Shown in pieces: positions 17,457 through 27,571 of a DNA stretch of 52,259 nt (the stretch's first letter is position 1; each line of letters starts with the position of its first letter). The DNA is from an uncultured Cellvibrionales bacterium. GTDB taxonomy: Bacteria; Pseudomonadota; Gammaproteobacteria; Pseudomonadales; Cellvibrionaceae. The notes under the pieces were generated by a model, which ran no database searches, had not been told where the DNA came from, and saw nothing but the letters and a program-made list of their open reading frames with translations. The DNA lies in contig CAJWZU010000017.1 of assembly GCA_913050115.1 (NCBI GenBank), positions 1 to 52,259 on the forward strand, given 5' to 3'. A program made the position numbers and the translations under genes.

Positions 17457-18344
17457 ATGGATATAAAACGTTTTCTTGCTGGTATGCTTTTTTTGATTTA
17501 TGGGGTCTGTCTGTATGCGTCGGCGGAGCCAGGCTCTGTGCGTATTCGTGCGCCCCAATCAGAATTTGATGCTTCTCATGACTATTTTTACAGCTTAATT
17601 CAACTGGCTCTATCGAAATCTGTGGTCGATGGAAAAAAACTGCCCTTAACAGAACTTACTATGGCGCCTTACATGGTGCAATTGCGAGCTCTGGAGGAGT
17701 TACGGGCTGGGCGTTTGATTGATGTTTACTGGGCCGGAACCAGTATTGAGCGTGAGCGGAACTTGCGCTCTATTCCTATTCCTCTGGCAAAAGGCCTGCT
17801 GGGGTTTCGTGTTTTCGCTATTCATAAAAGCCGTCGTTCTCTGCTGGAGAATGCAAGAGACTTAAAGGGCCTCCAAAACTTAACGTTTTGTCAGGGTGCC
17901 CACTGGCCCGATACCGATATTATGCGGTCCGCGGGCCTGTCTGTGCAGCCCGGCACGGCGTATGAAAATATGTTTCGGCAGGTGGTGGGGCGCCGTTGTG
18001 ATGCCTTTCCGCGTGGAGTGCACGAAGGATTTTCCGAAGTGCAGGCCAGGCAAAAGCGTTACTCGGGGCTGGAGCTCTACACCGATACCATTCTTTACTA
18101 CCCCTTTCCGATGTTTTTGTTTGTTAACAAGAGCAATGAGGTTTTGGCTCGACGGTTACAGATAGGCTTGGAATTGGCGATTAGCGATGGCAGTTTTGAT
18201 GAGCACTTAAAAACACATCCTGTAACTCGCCACTTGTTTCCGTTGGAGAACTGGATTAACAGTCATTACATTAAGATTGATAATCCATTGCTTCCGAATA
18301 CTCTTAACACGGCGGATACACGCTATTGGATTACTCCGCCCTGA
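17457..18344 (+). CDS. Periplasmic binding-protein-like, exported
   Basis: A 295-residue protein with a signal peptide (FLAGMLFLIYGVCLYASA). It shares the layout of solute-binding proteins: ELTMAPYMVQ, LRAGRLIDVYWAGTS, NMFRQVVGRRCDAFPRGV. It is a distant relative of the protein at 10858-11832, so the export cluster is flanked by two such proteins. No permease or ATPase is adjacent. A signal-input role is possible but unproven. Confidence 0.6.
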   Translation: MDIKRFLAGMLFLIYGVCLYASAEPGSVRIRAPQSEFDASHDYFYSLIQLALSKSVVDGKKLPLTELTMAPYMVQLRALEELRAGRLIDVYWAGTSIERERNLRSIPIPLAKGLLGFRVFAIHKSRRSLLENARDLKGLQNLTFCQGAHWPDTDIMRSAGLSVQPGTAYENMFRQVVGRRCDAFPRGVHEGFSEVQARQKRYSGLELYTDTILYYPFPMFLFVNKSNEVLARRLQIGLELAISDGSFDEHLKTHPVTRHLFPLENWINSHYIKIDNPLLPNTLNTADTRYWITPP

Positions 18345-18931
18345 TGCTATTAGTTGCCTGCGGTTAACTGTCGATATATGTTTGTGGGAGTCAAAAAGCA
18401 GAAATTTTTTATCAGGTGTTTTTCAATCAGTAATTTTATTTTTATGGCAGTGGCTTTGCTGAATTTTTCAAACTATCTAGCTGTTTTTTCACACTATAAA
18501 ACTTTAGGTTTTTCTTGACGGTATTAAAATTTACTAGCATTGTTTATGGATGGTAAATTTTTTCATTTTTTAGCGGTTAGAAAATTTTTCGATTTTTTAT
18601 TATGGCCAGAGTTCTCATGGCAGCGTTATTAATTGTCTGTAAAGGCTGCCATTATTAAATTTCTGCAGCGCCTAATCGCTTTTTTGGGCGCCGATAATAT
18701 TTGACTATTAATAGTGTCGAGCGCTCAGATTTTTGTAACAGTAGAAAATGGCATCATAGATGCAGGCTATTAATAACAATACGATGGATGTTCTGACAGT
18801 GCGGCGTTGTGCAATATTACCGACGCTTACGTTTATCCTTAGCCCAGTCGATAGTGGCTATTTGTATAAGTGGAAGCGGCTTGGGGCTAAAAATTGTTCA
18901 GGCCGCATATGGGACCGCAAAAATCGGCTAA
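18345..18931. other. Gene-free AT-rich stretch
   Basis: No ORF with recognisable protein content. Between about 18400 and 18640 the DNA is notably T-rich, with several runs of five to seven T. A 66-codon ORF at 18760-18960 has no family resemblance and runs into the repeat, so it is not called. Confidence 0.6.
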
Positions 18932-19156
18932 GTCGCCGCAGTAGCAAAGACCTTCGATAGCGCTTATTTACAGGCGCCGCTCAAGGCGCGCACAATATTT
19001 GCGGCGCCGGCTGGGTCGCTGCAGTATAAGAGGCCTTCGATAGCGTTTATTTCCAGACGCTGCTCAAGGCGCGCACAATATTTGCGGCGCCGGCTGAGTC
19101 GCCGCAGTATAAGAGGCCATCGATAGCGTTTATTTCCAGACGCTACTCAAGGCGCT
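18932..19156. repeat. 83-bp tandem repeats that include the 3' end of the DUF2780 gene
   Basis: Units begin at 18932, 19015 and 19098; the last is partial and ends inside the DUF2780 gene. Read on the minus strand, each unit holds a copy of the last codons of that gene (ALSSVWK and the stop in the nearest unit, ALSGACK and stop in the outer one). It also has a G/C-rich hairpin (for example GCGGCG...CGCCGC at 19084-19105) and a spacer. Divergence from the gene grows with distance, so the array probably grew outward from the gene end. Confidence 0.85.
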
Positions 19157-19654
19157 CATAAGACCTGGAGTGCCTGATGAATCGCCTACATACCCTGTAA
19201 TCAAGGGAACAAACTGATGAACCATAGACGGATCCATGCCCAGCGCAGAAAAGGCGGTGTTGACTGAGTCCATGTCTTTAACACTGCCCAACAGGGAGCT
19301 AGTCAGGCTGTTGCCACCGGCAGAAGATGACTTTAAACCCGGTAGCAGTGAATTTAGCTGTTGGCTGTATTCGGTGGGCAGAGAGTTGTTAGCCAGACCC
19401 ATCAGTGCGCCCACACCACCAGCGGCTTGAGTTGGACTGACGTCCAGTTGCGAACTTAGAAGGTCGAGCAGGCCCTGGCTCATCATATTCGTATTGGTGT
19501 TTACTGACGTGTCGCTGTTGGTAGCGGCAGCCTTGGCGCTGTTAACCAATTTTTCTTCGTCGCCGTCTAGCAAGCCGCCTAAGTCGAAGGCGTGGGCGTT
19601 GAGGGCAGTGCTGAGTGCGGCCGCGATGGCGACAGTTGCTAGGGTCTTTTTCAT
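19130..19654 (-). CDS. DUF2780 family exported protein
   Basis: A 174-residue protein with a signal peptide (LATVAIAAALSTALNAHAFD). The mature part matches the DUF2780 (VcgC/VcgE) family: LLSSQLDVSPTQAAGGVGAL, followed by a serine-rich stretch and FVPLITGYVG. Family function is unknown. Its last codons are the source of the 83-bp repeats downstream. It is divergently transcribed from fklB, with 128 bp between the start codons. Confidence 0.85.
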   Translation of the reverse strand: MKKTLATVAIAAALSTALNAHAFDLGGLLDGDEEKLVNSAKAAATNSDTSVNTNTNMMSQGLLDLLSSQLDVSPTQAAGGVGALMGLANNSLPTEYSQQLNSLLPGLKSSSAGGNSLTSSLLGSVKDMDSVNTAFSALGMDPSMVHQFVPLITGYVGDSSGTPGLMSALSSVWK

Positions 19655-19782
19655 GCTGAAAATCCTTGACGTTTTAGTTGAAATTCTGAGCTCAAACTCT
19701 ATGTGAATCGAACGGGCTTCGCAAGATGCCTTTCTGTTACAATTGCGTCACTTTTTGATTATCTCTGTAAAGGTTATGTTTC

Positions 19783-20400
19783 ATGTCTGAGCAATTTAGT
19801 ACTCCACAATCCCAAGCCAGTTACGGCATCGGTCGCCAGTTGGGCGAGCAGTTGGCCTCTAACCCATTTGACGGCATCGACGCTGCTGCGGTTGCTGCTG
19901 GTGTTACCGACATTCTAGCCGGTATCGCGTCTCAAGTTTCAGATGAAGATTTGAACGCCGCTTTCGGCCTTATTCGCGAGCAGATGCAGTCCAAATCCGC
20001 TGAGCAGCACAAAGATGTTGTCGCTGACGGTGAGAACTTCCTCGCTGAAAACGCTAAAAAAGAGGGTGTTGTGACTCTGGAAAGTGGTCTGCAGTATGAA
20101 ATTTTGACTGAAGGCGCGGGCGACAAGCCAAGCGCTTCGAGTACTGTTCGCACTCATTACCATGGCACCTTGACCGACGGCACCGTTTTTGACAGTTCTG
20201 TTGATCGCGGCGAGCCTGCTGAATTTCCAGTTAACGGCGTTATAGCGGGTTGGACCGAAGCATTGCAGCTGATGCCTTCGGGTTCAAAATGGCGCCTGAC
20301 TGTGCCGCATAACCTCGCCTATGGTGAGCGCGGCGCCGGCGGCGCTATTGGCCCATTCGCCACCTTGGTATTTGACGTTGAGCTATTAGACATCGTTTAA
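19783..20400 (+). CDS. fklB: FKBP-type peptidyl-prolyl isomerase FklB (FKBP22)
   Basis: A 205-residue protein matching E. coli FklB (206 residues) closely. The dimerising N-terminal helices (QASYGIGRQLGEQL) are followed by the FKBP domain with VRTHYHGTLTDGTVFDSS, EFPVNGVIAGW and LAYGERGAGG. There is no signal peptide, so it acts in the cytoplasm as a chaperone and proline isomerase. A strong terminator follows at 20454. Confidence 0.95.
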   Translation: MSEQFSTPQSQASYGIGRQLGEQLASNPFDGIDAAAVAAGVTDILAGIASQVSDEDLNAAFGLIREQMQSKSAEQHKDVVADGENFLAENAKKEGVVTLESGLQYEILTEGAGDKPSASSTVRTHYHGTLTDGTVFDSSVDRGEPAEFPVNGVIAGWTEALQLMPSGSKWRLTVPHNLAYGERGAGGAIGPFATLVFDVELLDIV

Positions 20401-20453
20401 AATACTTTTCAAGCCCATCGAGCCTACCAGTTCGATAGGCTTGAATTACAAAC

Positions 20454-20481
20454 AAAAACAGCAGCTTCGGCTGCTGTTTTT
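20454..20481. terminator. Intrinsic terminator after fklB (bidirectional form)
   Basis: A perfect 12-bp stem, AAAAACAGCAGC and its complement, is closed by a TTCG tetraloop and ends in a T run. The A and T tracts on both sides would allow termination in either direction. Confidence 0.93.
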
Positions 20482-20542
20482 GTTTGTTCTCTTTATAACT
20501 TTCTAATTCTAACGCCAAGCAGGGACGAGCGCCTTGGCTTTT

Positions 20543-20550
20543 GCTATACT
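20543..20550 (+). promoter_or_regulatory. Extended -10 promoter for ribF
   Basis: TGCTATACT (20542-20550) fits an extended -10 element, with no clear -35. Transcription would begin near 20557, leaving a short leader before the ATG at 20572. Confidence 0.5.
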
Positions 20551-20571
20551 TGCGCCTTTGTTTTGCCAGTG

Positions 20572-21567
20572 ATGACAGTAGTGACAACAACTCAGGCTAA
20601 AGCCACTTCAACAACCTCGTTACTCGCGCCTATTGGCGGCGAGTTGATTCGTGGTTTGCATTCTTTGGCGCCTAGGCATAAAGGTAGTGTGGTCACTATT
20701 GGTGCTTTTGATGGCGTGCACTTAGGTCATAGAGCGATTCTTGAGCAGGTGGTGGCCAAGGCTAAGCAGCTGTGCTTGCCATCGGTAGCCATGGTGTTTG
20801 AGCCGCAGCCGAATGAATATTTCTGTGGTGATAAAGCCCCTGCGCGTTTGATGCGCCTGCGTGAGAAACTCATGGCATTGTTCGCTGCCGGTATTGATCG
20901 AGTGCTGTGTCTGCGTTTTGACGCCAAGTTGGCCGAGCTGACCGCCGATGAGTTCGTGCAAACGGTGCTGCTTGATGGGCTAGGCGTTAAACATTTGGTG
21001 GTAGGCGATGACTTTCGCTTTGGCTGTGACCGTCGTGGCGATTTTAAGTCGCTGCGCAGGTGGGGGCAGCGAGCAGATTTTTCTGTTGCTGACAGTAAAA
21101 CCTTGGAAATTAGTGGCGATAGAGCCAGTAGTACCCGTATTCGCCAAGCCTTGGCCGCTAGCGACTTTGCTTTAGCTGAGGTGCAACTGGGGCAGCCCTA
21201 CGGTATTTCTGGACGGGTAATATATGGTCAGCAGGTCGGTCGCACCATTGGTGTGCCCACTGCCAATGTCCAGTTGAAACGCTATCGATCGCCGCTTAGC
21301 GGTGTGTTTGCGGTTACGGTTAAACTGCCTAGCGGCGAGCTTTTGCGCGGCGTCGCCAATGTTGGTGTTCGCCCCACAGTTGCTGGTGACAGTAAACCGT
21401 TGCTAGAAGTGCATATTTTTGACTTCGATGGCGATATCTATGGAAGCTGCATCAGAGTGTGTTTTTGCACCAAATTGCGCGATGAACAGAAATTTAGCTC
21501 TATCGATGTGTTGAAGCAACAGATCGAGCGGGACATCAACAATGCCCGAACGTATTTTAATACTTAA
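20572..21567 (+). CDS. ribF: Bifunctional riboflavin kinase / FAD synthetase
   Basis: A 331-residue protein. The N-terminal FAD synthetase domain has GAFDGVHLGH and the loop STRIRQAL; the C-terminal flavokinase domain has GRTIGVPTANVQL and GVANVGVRPT. It converts riboflavin to FMN and FAD. The start is uncertain. TTG 20563 and ATG 20572 add about 25 residues compared with many homologues, which begin near LIRGLHSL; a TTG at 20644 with GGCGAG before it is an alternative. ileS follows after 27 bp. Confidence 0.93.
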   Translation: MTVVTTTQAKATSTTSLLAPIGGELIRGLHSLAPRHKGSVVTIGAFDGVHLGHRAILEQVVAKAKQLCLPSVAMVFEPQPNEYFCGDKAPARLMRLREKLMALFAAGIDRVLCLRFDAKLAELTADEFVQTVLLDGLGVKHLVVGDDFRFGCDRRGDFKSLRRWGQRADFSVADSKTLEISGDRASSTRIRQALAASDFALAEVQLGQPYGISGRVIYGQQVGRTIGVPTANVQLKRYRSPLSGVFAVTVKLPSGELLRGVANVGVRPTVAGDSKPLLEVHIFDFDGDIYGSCIRVCFCTKLRDEQKFSSIDVLKQQIERDINNARTYFNT

Positions 21568-21594
21568 AAATTAGATAAAACGACCGAGACTCAG

Positions 21595-24429
21595 ATGACC
21601 GACAATAAAGCGCCTGACTACAAAGCGACACTGAACTTGCCAAAAACTGGCTTCGCCATGAAAGCTAACCTGGCTCAGCGCGAGCCGGGTATGCTCAAGG
21701 GCTGGACTCAAAACGAGCTCTACCAAACCATTCGTAAGGCGCGCGCCGGGTGCGAGCAGTTTATTCTTCACGATGGCCCTCCCTACGCCAACGGCGACAT
21801 TCATATCGGTCACTCGGTTAACAAAATTCTGAAAGATATTATCGTCAAGGCCAAGACTATTAGCGGCTTTGATGCACCTTATATACCTGGCTGGGACTGC
21901 CATGGTCTGCCGATTGAGCACAACGTTGAGAAGAAGCACGGCAAAGCCGGGAAAAAACTCGATTATAAAGCTTTTCGTCAAAAATGCCGCGAGTACGCTG
22001 CGCGTCAAGTTGAAGGTCAGAAGAAAGACTTTATTCGCCTAGGCGTGCTAGGTGAGTGGAACAACCCTTACCTGACTATGGACTATAAAGTTGAGGCCGA
22101 CATTATTCGCTCACTCGGCAAGATCGCCGATAACGGTCATCTCCACAAAGGGTTTAAACCGGTTTATTGGAGTGTGGTGGGCGGCTCGGCTCTGGCTGAA
22201 GCGGAAGTTGAGTATCAGGATAAGACCAGTTTCTCCATCGATGTGAAGTTTAGCGCCGTCGATCAGGTCGCTTTTGCCAGCAAGATTGAAGACTTGAGCG
22301 GCGAGGGCCAGTTGAAAGTGGCTATATGGACCACCACACCTTGGACTCTGCCTGCTAATCAGGCAGTGAGTTTGGGCGCAGCACTTGACTATGTAGTGGT
22401 GCAAATAGAAAGCGAGAGCGGCGCTGAAAGATTGGTACTGGCCGAAGCCTTGCACGAAGGCGTTATGAAGCGCGCTGGCCTTGAGGAGTTTGTCATTGTC
22501 GGCCGCGTTAAGGGCCAGGAACTTGAAAACCTAGTGTTGCAGCATCCTTTCTACAGTCGTGAGGTGCCAATCATTCTTGGCGACCATGTTACTGTTGAGG
22601 CAGGTACCGGTTGCGTCCATACCGCCCCCGATCACGGCGTCGATGACTTTATTGTCGGTCGCAAGTACGACATAGGCACGCTTAACTACATTGATGACAG
22701 CGGTATCTACCGTAGCGATGTTGAGCTGTTTGCCGGCGAGCATGTATATAAGGTCGACCAAAAAGTACTGACTGTTCTCGAAGACAAAGGCGCACTCCTG
22801 GCCCAGGGCAAGATCACTCACAGCTTCCCGCACTGCTGGCGCACCAAAACACCGCTGATCTTTCGCGCCACGCCGCAGTGGTTTGTGAGTATGACTAAGA
22901 ACAATTTGCTGGCCGATGTGAAAAAAGCCACCGCAGCGGTGGAGTGGTTGCCCGATTGGGGTCGCGCTCGCATCGACTCAATGCTGGACTCTAGCCCCGA
23001 CTGGTGTATCTCGCGTCAACGTACTTGGGGCGTACCTATTGCTCTGTTCGTACATAAAGACACACAAGAGCTACACCCTGAGACTTCTCGCTTGATTGAA
23101 GAGGTGGCACTGCTGGTAGAAGAGCAGGGCATGGATGCCTGGTTTGACCTAGATGCAGCCACTCTGCTCGGTGACGACGCCGGTAACTACTCCAAGGTCA
23201 CCGACACGTTAGATGTTTGGTTCGACTCAGGTGTCACCCATGAGTCGGTTCTGAAGCGTCGTCCAGAGCTTAAATTCCCAGCCGATTTATACCTCGAAGG
23301 CTCGGATCAGCACCGCGGTTGGTTCCAGTCATCGCTGAAAACCTCTATGGCGATGAATGGTGTAGCGCCTTACAAAACGGTGCTCACGCACGGTTTTGTA
23401 GTCGACGCCGAGGGCAAGAAAATGTCCAAATCAATTGGCAATACGGTACCACCGCAAAAGGTGATCAATGACTTGGGTGCCGACGTGCTGCGCCTGTGGG
23501 TCGCGGCTACCGATTTTAGCACTGAGATGCGCGTGTCCGATGAGATTCTTAAGCGCACCGCCGACTCTTACCGCCGTATTCGCAACACCGCACGTTTTAT
23601 GCTTTCTAACCTTAACGGCTTTGAACCGGCCACAGATTTAGTGGCGCCAGAGAATATGGTGGCGCTGGATCGCTGGATTGTTGAGCGTGCGGCGCAGTTG
23701 CAAGATGAAATTGTCGCTGCTTATGACAGTTATAATTTGCACCAGATCTATCAGAAACTGCACAACTTTTGTGTGCTGGAACTGGGCGGTTTCTATCTGG
23801 ATATCATTAAAGATCGCCAGTACACGGCTAAGACCGACGGCCTGCCGCGTCGCTCGGCGCAGACTGCGCTCTATCATATTAGTGAGGCGTTCACTCGCTG
23901 GATTGCGCCTATTCTTAGCTTCACTGCCGATGAGTTGTGGCAGAAACTGCCGGGAGAACACCCGGAGCCGGTATTTGTTGCCAGCTGGTACGACTTGCCA
24001 CGCTTGTCTGCCGACACAGCCATGGGCACTGATTACTGGAATCTGATTAGCGATGTAAAGACTGCGGTGAACAAGGTGATTGAGCAGGCGCGCGGCGATG
24101 GTGTGATTGGTGGTTCGCTCGAAGCCGAAGTCACTCTGCACTGCTCGGCAAACCTAAAAAGCAAGTTAACAGCACTGCAGAACGAACTACGCTTCGTGTT
24201 GATTTGCTCAAAGACGGTATTGTCTGATGAAAATTTGGGCGATAGTGGCGCTGCTGTTAGTACCGATGTAGAGGGGCTAATGGTCACTGTAGTGAAGTCC
24301 GAGGGCGCTAAGTGCGCACGCTGCTGGCATCATATTGACGATGTGGGTACTCATGTCGGGCATGAAGAAATCTGCGGACGTTGTGTCAACAATATTGACG
24401 GCGCAGGCGAAAGCCGCGAGTTTGCATAA
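21595..24429 (+). CDS. ileS: Isoleucyl-tRNA synthetase
   Basis: A 944-residue class I synthetase with HIGH (residues 70-73) and KMSKS (about 608-612), the CP1 editing insertion between them and a C-terminal zinc knuckle (CARC at 907-910, CGRC at 927-930). Complete and of standard length. It lies in the ribF-ileS-lspA-fkpB-ispH block, as in most gammaproteobacteria. Confidence 0.97.
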   Translation: MTDNKAPDYKATLNLPKTGFAMKANLAQREPGMLKGWTQNELYQTIRKARAGCEQFILHDGPPYANGDIHIGHSVNKILKDIIVKAKTISGFDAPYIPGWDCHGLPIEHNVEKKHGKAGKKLDYKAFRQKCREYAARQVEGQKKDFIRLGVLGEWNNPYLTMDYKVEADIIRSLGKIADNGHLHKGFKPVYWSVVGGSALAEAEVEYQDKTSFSIDVKFSAVDQVAFASKIEDLSGEGQLKVAIWTTTPWTLPANQAVSLGAALDYVVVQIESESGAERLVLAEALHEGVMKRAGLEEFVIVGRVKGQELENLVLQHPFYSREVPIILGDHVTVEAGTGCVHTAPDHGVDDFIVGRKYDIGTLNYIDDSGIYRSDVELFAGEHVYKVDQKVLTVLEDKGALLAQGKITHSFPHCWRTKTPLIFRATPQWFVSMTKNNLLADVKKATAAVEWLPDWGRARIDSMLDSSPDWCISRQRTWGVPIALFVHKDTQELHPETSRLIEEVALLVEEQGMDAWFDLDAATLLGDDAGNYSKVTDTLDVWFDSGVTHESVLKRRPELKFPADLYLEGSDQHRGWFQSSLKTSMAMNGVAPYKTVLTHGFVVDAEGKKMSKSIGNTVPPQKVINDLGADVLRLWVAATDFSTEMRVSDEILKRTADSYRRIRNTARFMLSNLNGFEPATDLVAPENMVALDRWIVERAAQLQDEIVAAYDSYNLHQIYQKLHNFCVLELGGFYLDIIKDRQYTAKTDGLPRRSAQTALYHISEAFTRWIAPILSFTADELWQKLPGEHPEPVFVASWYDLPRLSADTAMGTDYWNLISDVKTAVNKVIEQARGDGVIGGSLEAEVTLHCSANLKSKLTALQNELRFVLICSKTVLSDENLGDSGAAVSTDVEGLMVTVVKSEGAKCARCWHHIDDVGTHVGHEEICGRCVNNIDGAGESREFA

Positions 24430-24531
24430 ACAGGGTCATAAGTATGATTGATAATTTTAATGGTCAGGGTGTTGTTGGCGTCTGTCATGCTGAGGAACGA
24501 GGCAGTGTTGTGTATGTATTAGGCTCTCTTG

Positions 24532-25053
24532 ATGTTGCTGACGAGGCGCGCCATTTTGTTTAAGTTGAGTAAGGCGACTTGGTGCTGGTACGCGCTGGCT
24601 CTAGTGTTGATCGTCCTCGATCAGCTGACTAAGTTTATCGCTACTGAGCAGTTAATTTACGCCGAGCCAGTATGGGTGACATCGTTCTTTAATTTTACTT
24701 TGCTGCATAATACTGGTGCCGCCTTTAGCTTTTTAAGCGATGCCGGCGGCTGGCAGCGCTGGTTCTTTGGCGTGATTGCCGCAGGTGTTAGCGTGGTGCT
24801 AACGGTGTGGATAGCACGTTTGGGCCATGCTAAACGCTGGGAGGCCTGCGCCCTGGCGCTGGTGCTCAGCGGCGCCATAGGTAATTTATATGACCGCGTC
24901 GCTCTCGGCTATGTGGTCGATTTTATATCGATGCATTATCAAGGACATTACTGGCCGGCATTTAATATTGCCGATGCGGCGATCTGTATTGGTGCGGCCA
25001 TGTTGCTTTGGGATATGTTTTTCGGCGCTAAAGACGACAGTGCTAATGATTAA
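24532..25053 (+). CDS. lspA: Lipoprotein signal peptidase (signal peptidase II)
   Basis: A 173-residue inner-membrane aspartyl protease with four hydrophobic segments. The catalytic pair is D121 (GNLYDR) and D148 (FNIADAAI). It cleaves signal peptides from prolipoproteins such as BamD at 40442. The ATG at 24532 is preferred to the TTG at 24529. The 102 bp after ileS show nothing else. Confidence 0.95.
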   Translation: MLLTRRAILFKLSKATWCWYALALVLIVLDQLTKFIATEQLIYAEPVWVTSFFNFTLLHNTGAAFSFLSDAGGWQRWFFGVIAAGVSVVLTVWIARLGHAKRWEACALALVLSGAIGNLYDRVALGYVVDFISMHYQGHYWPAFNIADAAICIGAAMLLWDMFFGAKDDSAND

Positions 25054-25073
25054 AAAAATTTAGAGTATTGAAT

Positions 25074-25529
25074 ATGTCAGATGTTATTGATCTTGTAAAA
25101 GTTGCCGATGGCACTCGAGTGACCTTGAACTTTGCGCTTAAATTTAGTGACGGTGCGGTTATCGACTCTACGTTCGATAAAGACGCTGCGACTTTTACCG
25201 TCGGCGATGGCAAACTGATGCCTGGGTTTGAGCAGGCTATTTACGGTCTGCAAGCGGGTGCTTGTGATACTTTTATTATTCCGCCCGAGAAAGGCTTCGG
25301 TGTTAGAAACCCTAACAACCTGCAGCAGTTTCCACGTAAGCAGTTTAAGGACGTCGACTTAATCGAAGGATTGATGATCTCTTTTGCCGATGCTCAGAAA
25401 TCCGAGATGCCGGGTGTAGTAGAAAGTTTTGATGACGATGAAGTGATTATCGACTTTAATCATCCTTTGGCGGGTCGCAATGTGCATTTTCAAGTTGAGA
25501 TTATCGACGTGCAGCAGGTCGATGTTTAA
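25074..25529 (+). CDS. fkpB: FKBP-type peptidyl-prolyl isomerase FkpB (SlpA)
   Basis: A 151-residue SlyD/SlpA-type FKBP with an insert-in-flap domain ([17 protein letters not shown]). The FKBP core residues are in [17 protein letters not shown] and [12 protein letters not shown]. The ATG at 25074 is preferred to the TTG at 25068. It overlaps ispH by TAATG, so the two are translationally coupled. Confidence 0.93.
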   Translation: MSDVIDLVKVADGTRVTLNFALKFSDGAVIDSTFDKDAATFTVGDGKLMPGFEQAIYGLQAGACDTFIIPPEKGFGVRNPNNLQQFPRKQFKDVDLIEGLMISFADAQKSEMPGVVESFDDDEVIIDFNHPLAGRNVHFQVEIIDVQQVDV

Positions 25530-26464
25530 TGCAGATAAAATTAGCTAACCCGCGCGGTTTTTGCGCCGGTGTCGATAGAGCTATCGACATAGTCAATCGG
25601 GCGCTGGACATCTTTGGCGCGCCAATTTACGTGCGTCACGAAGTGGTGCACAATAAATATGTGGTCGATACATTAAAAGATCGCGGTGCCATTTTTGTCG
25701 AAGAGTTGGCAGAGGTGCCAGACGATGTCATCGTTATTTTTAGCGCTCATGGCGTTTCGCAAGCCGTGCGCAAGTCAGCCGAAGGCCGTCAGTTAAAAAT
25801 CTTTGATGCCACCTGTCCACTGGTGACTAAAGTGCATATGGAGGTGACCCAATTCAGTCGCGCCGGTATGGAATGCGTGTTGATCGGTCATCAGGGGCAC
25901 CCCGAAGTCGAGGGAACCATGGGCCAGTATGACACCTCCAATGGCGGCGCCATGTATTTGGTAGAAGACGAGGCAGATGTCGCGGCTCTGGTTGTCGAAG
26001 ACCCGACTCAATTCGCCTATGTTACTCAGACTACCCTCTCGATGGATGACACCGCCAAGGTGATCTCGGCGCTGCGCGCTAAATTTCCAGCTATAAGAGG
26101 GCCGAAAAAAGACGACATCTGCTACGCCACCACCAATCGTCAAGATGCTATTAAGCAGTTGGCGCTGGAGTGTGACCTAGTGTTGGTGGTGGGTTCGGTT
26201 AACAGCTCCAACTCTAATCGTTTGCGCGAACTGGCCGAGCGCTGTGGCGCCGAAGCTTATTTAATTGATGGCGCCGATCATATCGACGCCGCATGGCTAG
26301 AGGGCAAAAATGGTATCGGCATTAGTGCCGGGGCCTCGGCACCGGAGAATTTGGTCCAGGGCGTAGTTGCAACATTACAAAAAATGACCGGCTCTGAGTG
26401 CAGTGAGCTCAACGGTATCGAAGAAAATGTACGCTTCTCGCTACCGGTAGAGTTGCGAAACTAA
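25529..26464 (+). CDS. ispH: 4-hydroxy-3-methylbut-2-enyl diphosphate reductase
   Basis: A 311-residue iron-sulfur enzyme that makes IPP and DMAPP in the last step of the MEP isoprenoid pathway. The three cluster cysteines C12 (GFCAGVDRA), C96 (DATCPLV) and C198 ([11 protein letters not shown]) are in place, with H41, H74, H124 and E126 around the active site. A strong terminator follows, and the pilus operon begins 490 bp later, as in Pseudomonas. Confidence 0.97.
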   Translation: MQIKLANPRGFCAGVDRAIDIVNRALDIFGAPIYVRHEVVHNKYVVDTLKDRGAIFVEELAEVPDDVIVIFSAHGVSQAVRKSAEGRQLKIFDATCPLVTKVHMEVTQFSRAGMECVLIGHQGHPEVEGTMGQYDTSNGGAMYLVEDEADVAALVVEDPTQFAYVTQTTLSMDDTAKVISALRAKFPAIRGPKKDDICYATTNRQDAIKQLALECDLVLVVGSVNSSNSNRLRELAERCGAEAYLIDGADHIDAAWLEGKNGIGISAGASAPENLVQGVVATLQKMTGSECSELNGIEENVRFSLPVELRN

Positions 26465-26481
26465 ATATACTCAGCTGTATT

Positions 26482-26518
26482 AAAAAGGGCCGCAACGCTA
26501 GGCGTTGCGGCCCTTTTT
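26482..26518 (+). terminator. Intrinsic terminator after ispH
   Basis: A 17-bp perfect stem (AAAAAGGGCCGCAACGC and complement) with a three-base loop and a T tract ends the fklB-distal housekeeping block. Confidence 0.95.
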
Positions 26519-26524
26519 TGGGTC

Positions 26525-26954
26525 TTTTTCCGGAAGATTGTTTGATTTTACAAGCATTTTTATACGCAGCCATTAGCCGCCTGTAGGTTCGAGGCAAAAC
26601 CCTCGTGCTTGATAGTTGAGGTGCTGTGAATTTGCTCGCACTGCACACCATACAATCTCTACAGGGTAGGCCCAGTCTATGACATAACCAGCCTTTGTCA
26701 GAGGGCGGCGCTCGAGTCGATTTACCCCGCTGATAAAGCGGCGCTAGCGGCTATATACCTTTTCAATGCAATAAATATATATTTTTGGAAGTTTTTAGTT
26801 TTATTGGCTATATTTTCAACCACTGATCGCAATTTTTTACCTCTAATCTTTTTTTTAACGACAGGCTGAAGATACACATCTATACCTAATTGTGAAAAGT
26901 ATTTACACGACTGAGTATTTATGAAGTTTTTGCAGCGTTTTAAGAGGTTCTGTT
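26525..26954. other. 430-bp gap before the pilus operon
   Basis: No gene is seen. It should contain the promoter of the minor-pilin operon, but I find no clear sigma-54 site. A short hairpin, CCGCT...AGCGG, lies near 26729-26743. Confidence 0.5.
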
Positions 26955-27521
26955 ATGAAGAATATCCAGCTATCGTCTTCATATATTAAGTGTCTGGGCG
27001 GCTTTACTTTGACGGAGTTGATGATAACTATTTCTGTGGCCGCTATTTTAGCTAGCACGGCAGTGCCCAGTTTTAGCGACATGATCAAGCGACATCGTGT
27101 CATAACGCAACAAAATAATTTGCTCGGCGATATTATGTTAGCCCGTATGGAGGCTATAAAGCGAGGTTATAATGTCTCTATGTGCAGTGCTAATTTAACC
27201 GCTACTGGCTGCTCTGGTAATAATGACGACTGGCATCAAGGCTGGTTAATTTATGTTAATAGCGACAAAAGCGGTGCTTACGATAGCGATGATGGCGACA
27301 AAATATTGCGGATACACGACGCTTTGGTGTCGAGTACACAGCTTAATTATACGTATACGACTCTTACCTTTAACAGCCGTGGTTTTGTCAGTGGCAGTGA
27401 TGTTAATGCGCGGTTTGCATTTTGTAATAGTGACGACGATATGGATTACGAGCGCGAAATTAAAATGCTAAGCACTGGGCGTGCCAGTCGACGCGAGGCT
27501 ACCGTTAGTACTTGCCTCTAA
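26955..27521 (+). CDS. Type IV minor pilin, FimT/FimU (GspH) family
   Basis: A 188-residue pseudopilin. The prepilin peptidase site is G16^F17 with E at mature position 5 (FTLTELMITISVAAILAS). The C-terminal GspH domain contains ARMEAIKRG and NSRGFVSG. It heads the operon fimT/U-pilV-pilW-pilX-pilY1-pilE, which builds the priming complex at the pilus tip. P. aeruginosa has both fimT and fimU here; only one such gene is present. AAGAGG before the ATG. Confidence 0.88.
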   Translation: MKNIQLSSSYIKCLGGFTLTELMITISVAAILASTAVPSFSDMIKRHRVITQQNNLLGDIMLARMEAIKRGYNVSMCSANLTATGCSGNNDDWHQGWLIYVNSDKSGAYDSDDGDKILRIHDALVSSTQLNYTYTTLTFNSRGFVSGSDVNARFAFCNSDDDMDYEREIKMLSTGRASRREATVSTCL

Positions 27522-27571
27522 TTCAACGGACTGAATTATTCTAAATGCTTGTCAATATTAAGGAAAATAGT

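Noticed and set aside
18760-18960. A 66-codon ORF before the 83-bp repeats
   Set aside because: No recognisable protein pattern and it ends inside the repeat array.
18932-19156. A CRISPR array
   Set aside because: Units are direct 83-bp tandem copies with no unique spacers and no cas genes; they derive from the DUF2780 gene end.
23638-24141. 167-codon minus-strand ORF under ileS
   Set aside because: Antisense to a conserved gene; no family resemblance.
26580-26625. GGTTCGAGG resembling a tRNA T arm
   Set aside because: No cloverleaf, acceptor stem or anticodon arm can be built around it.
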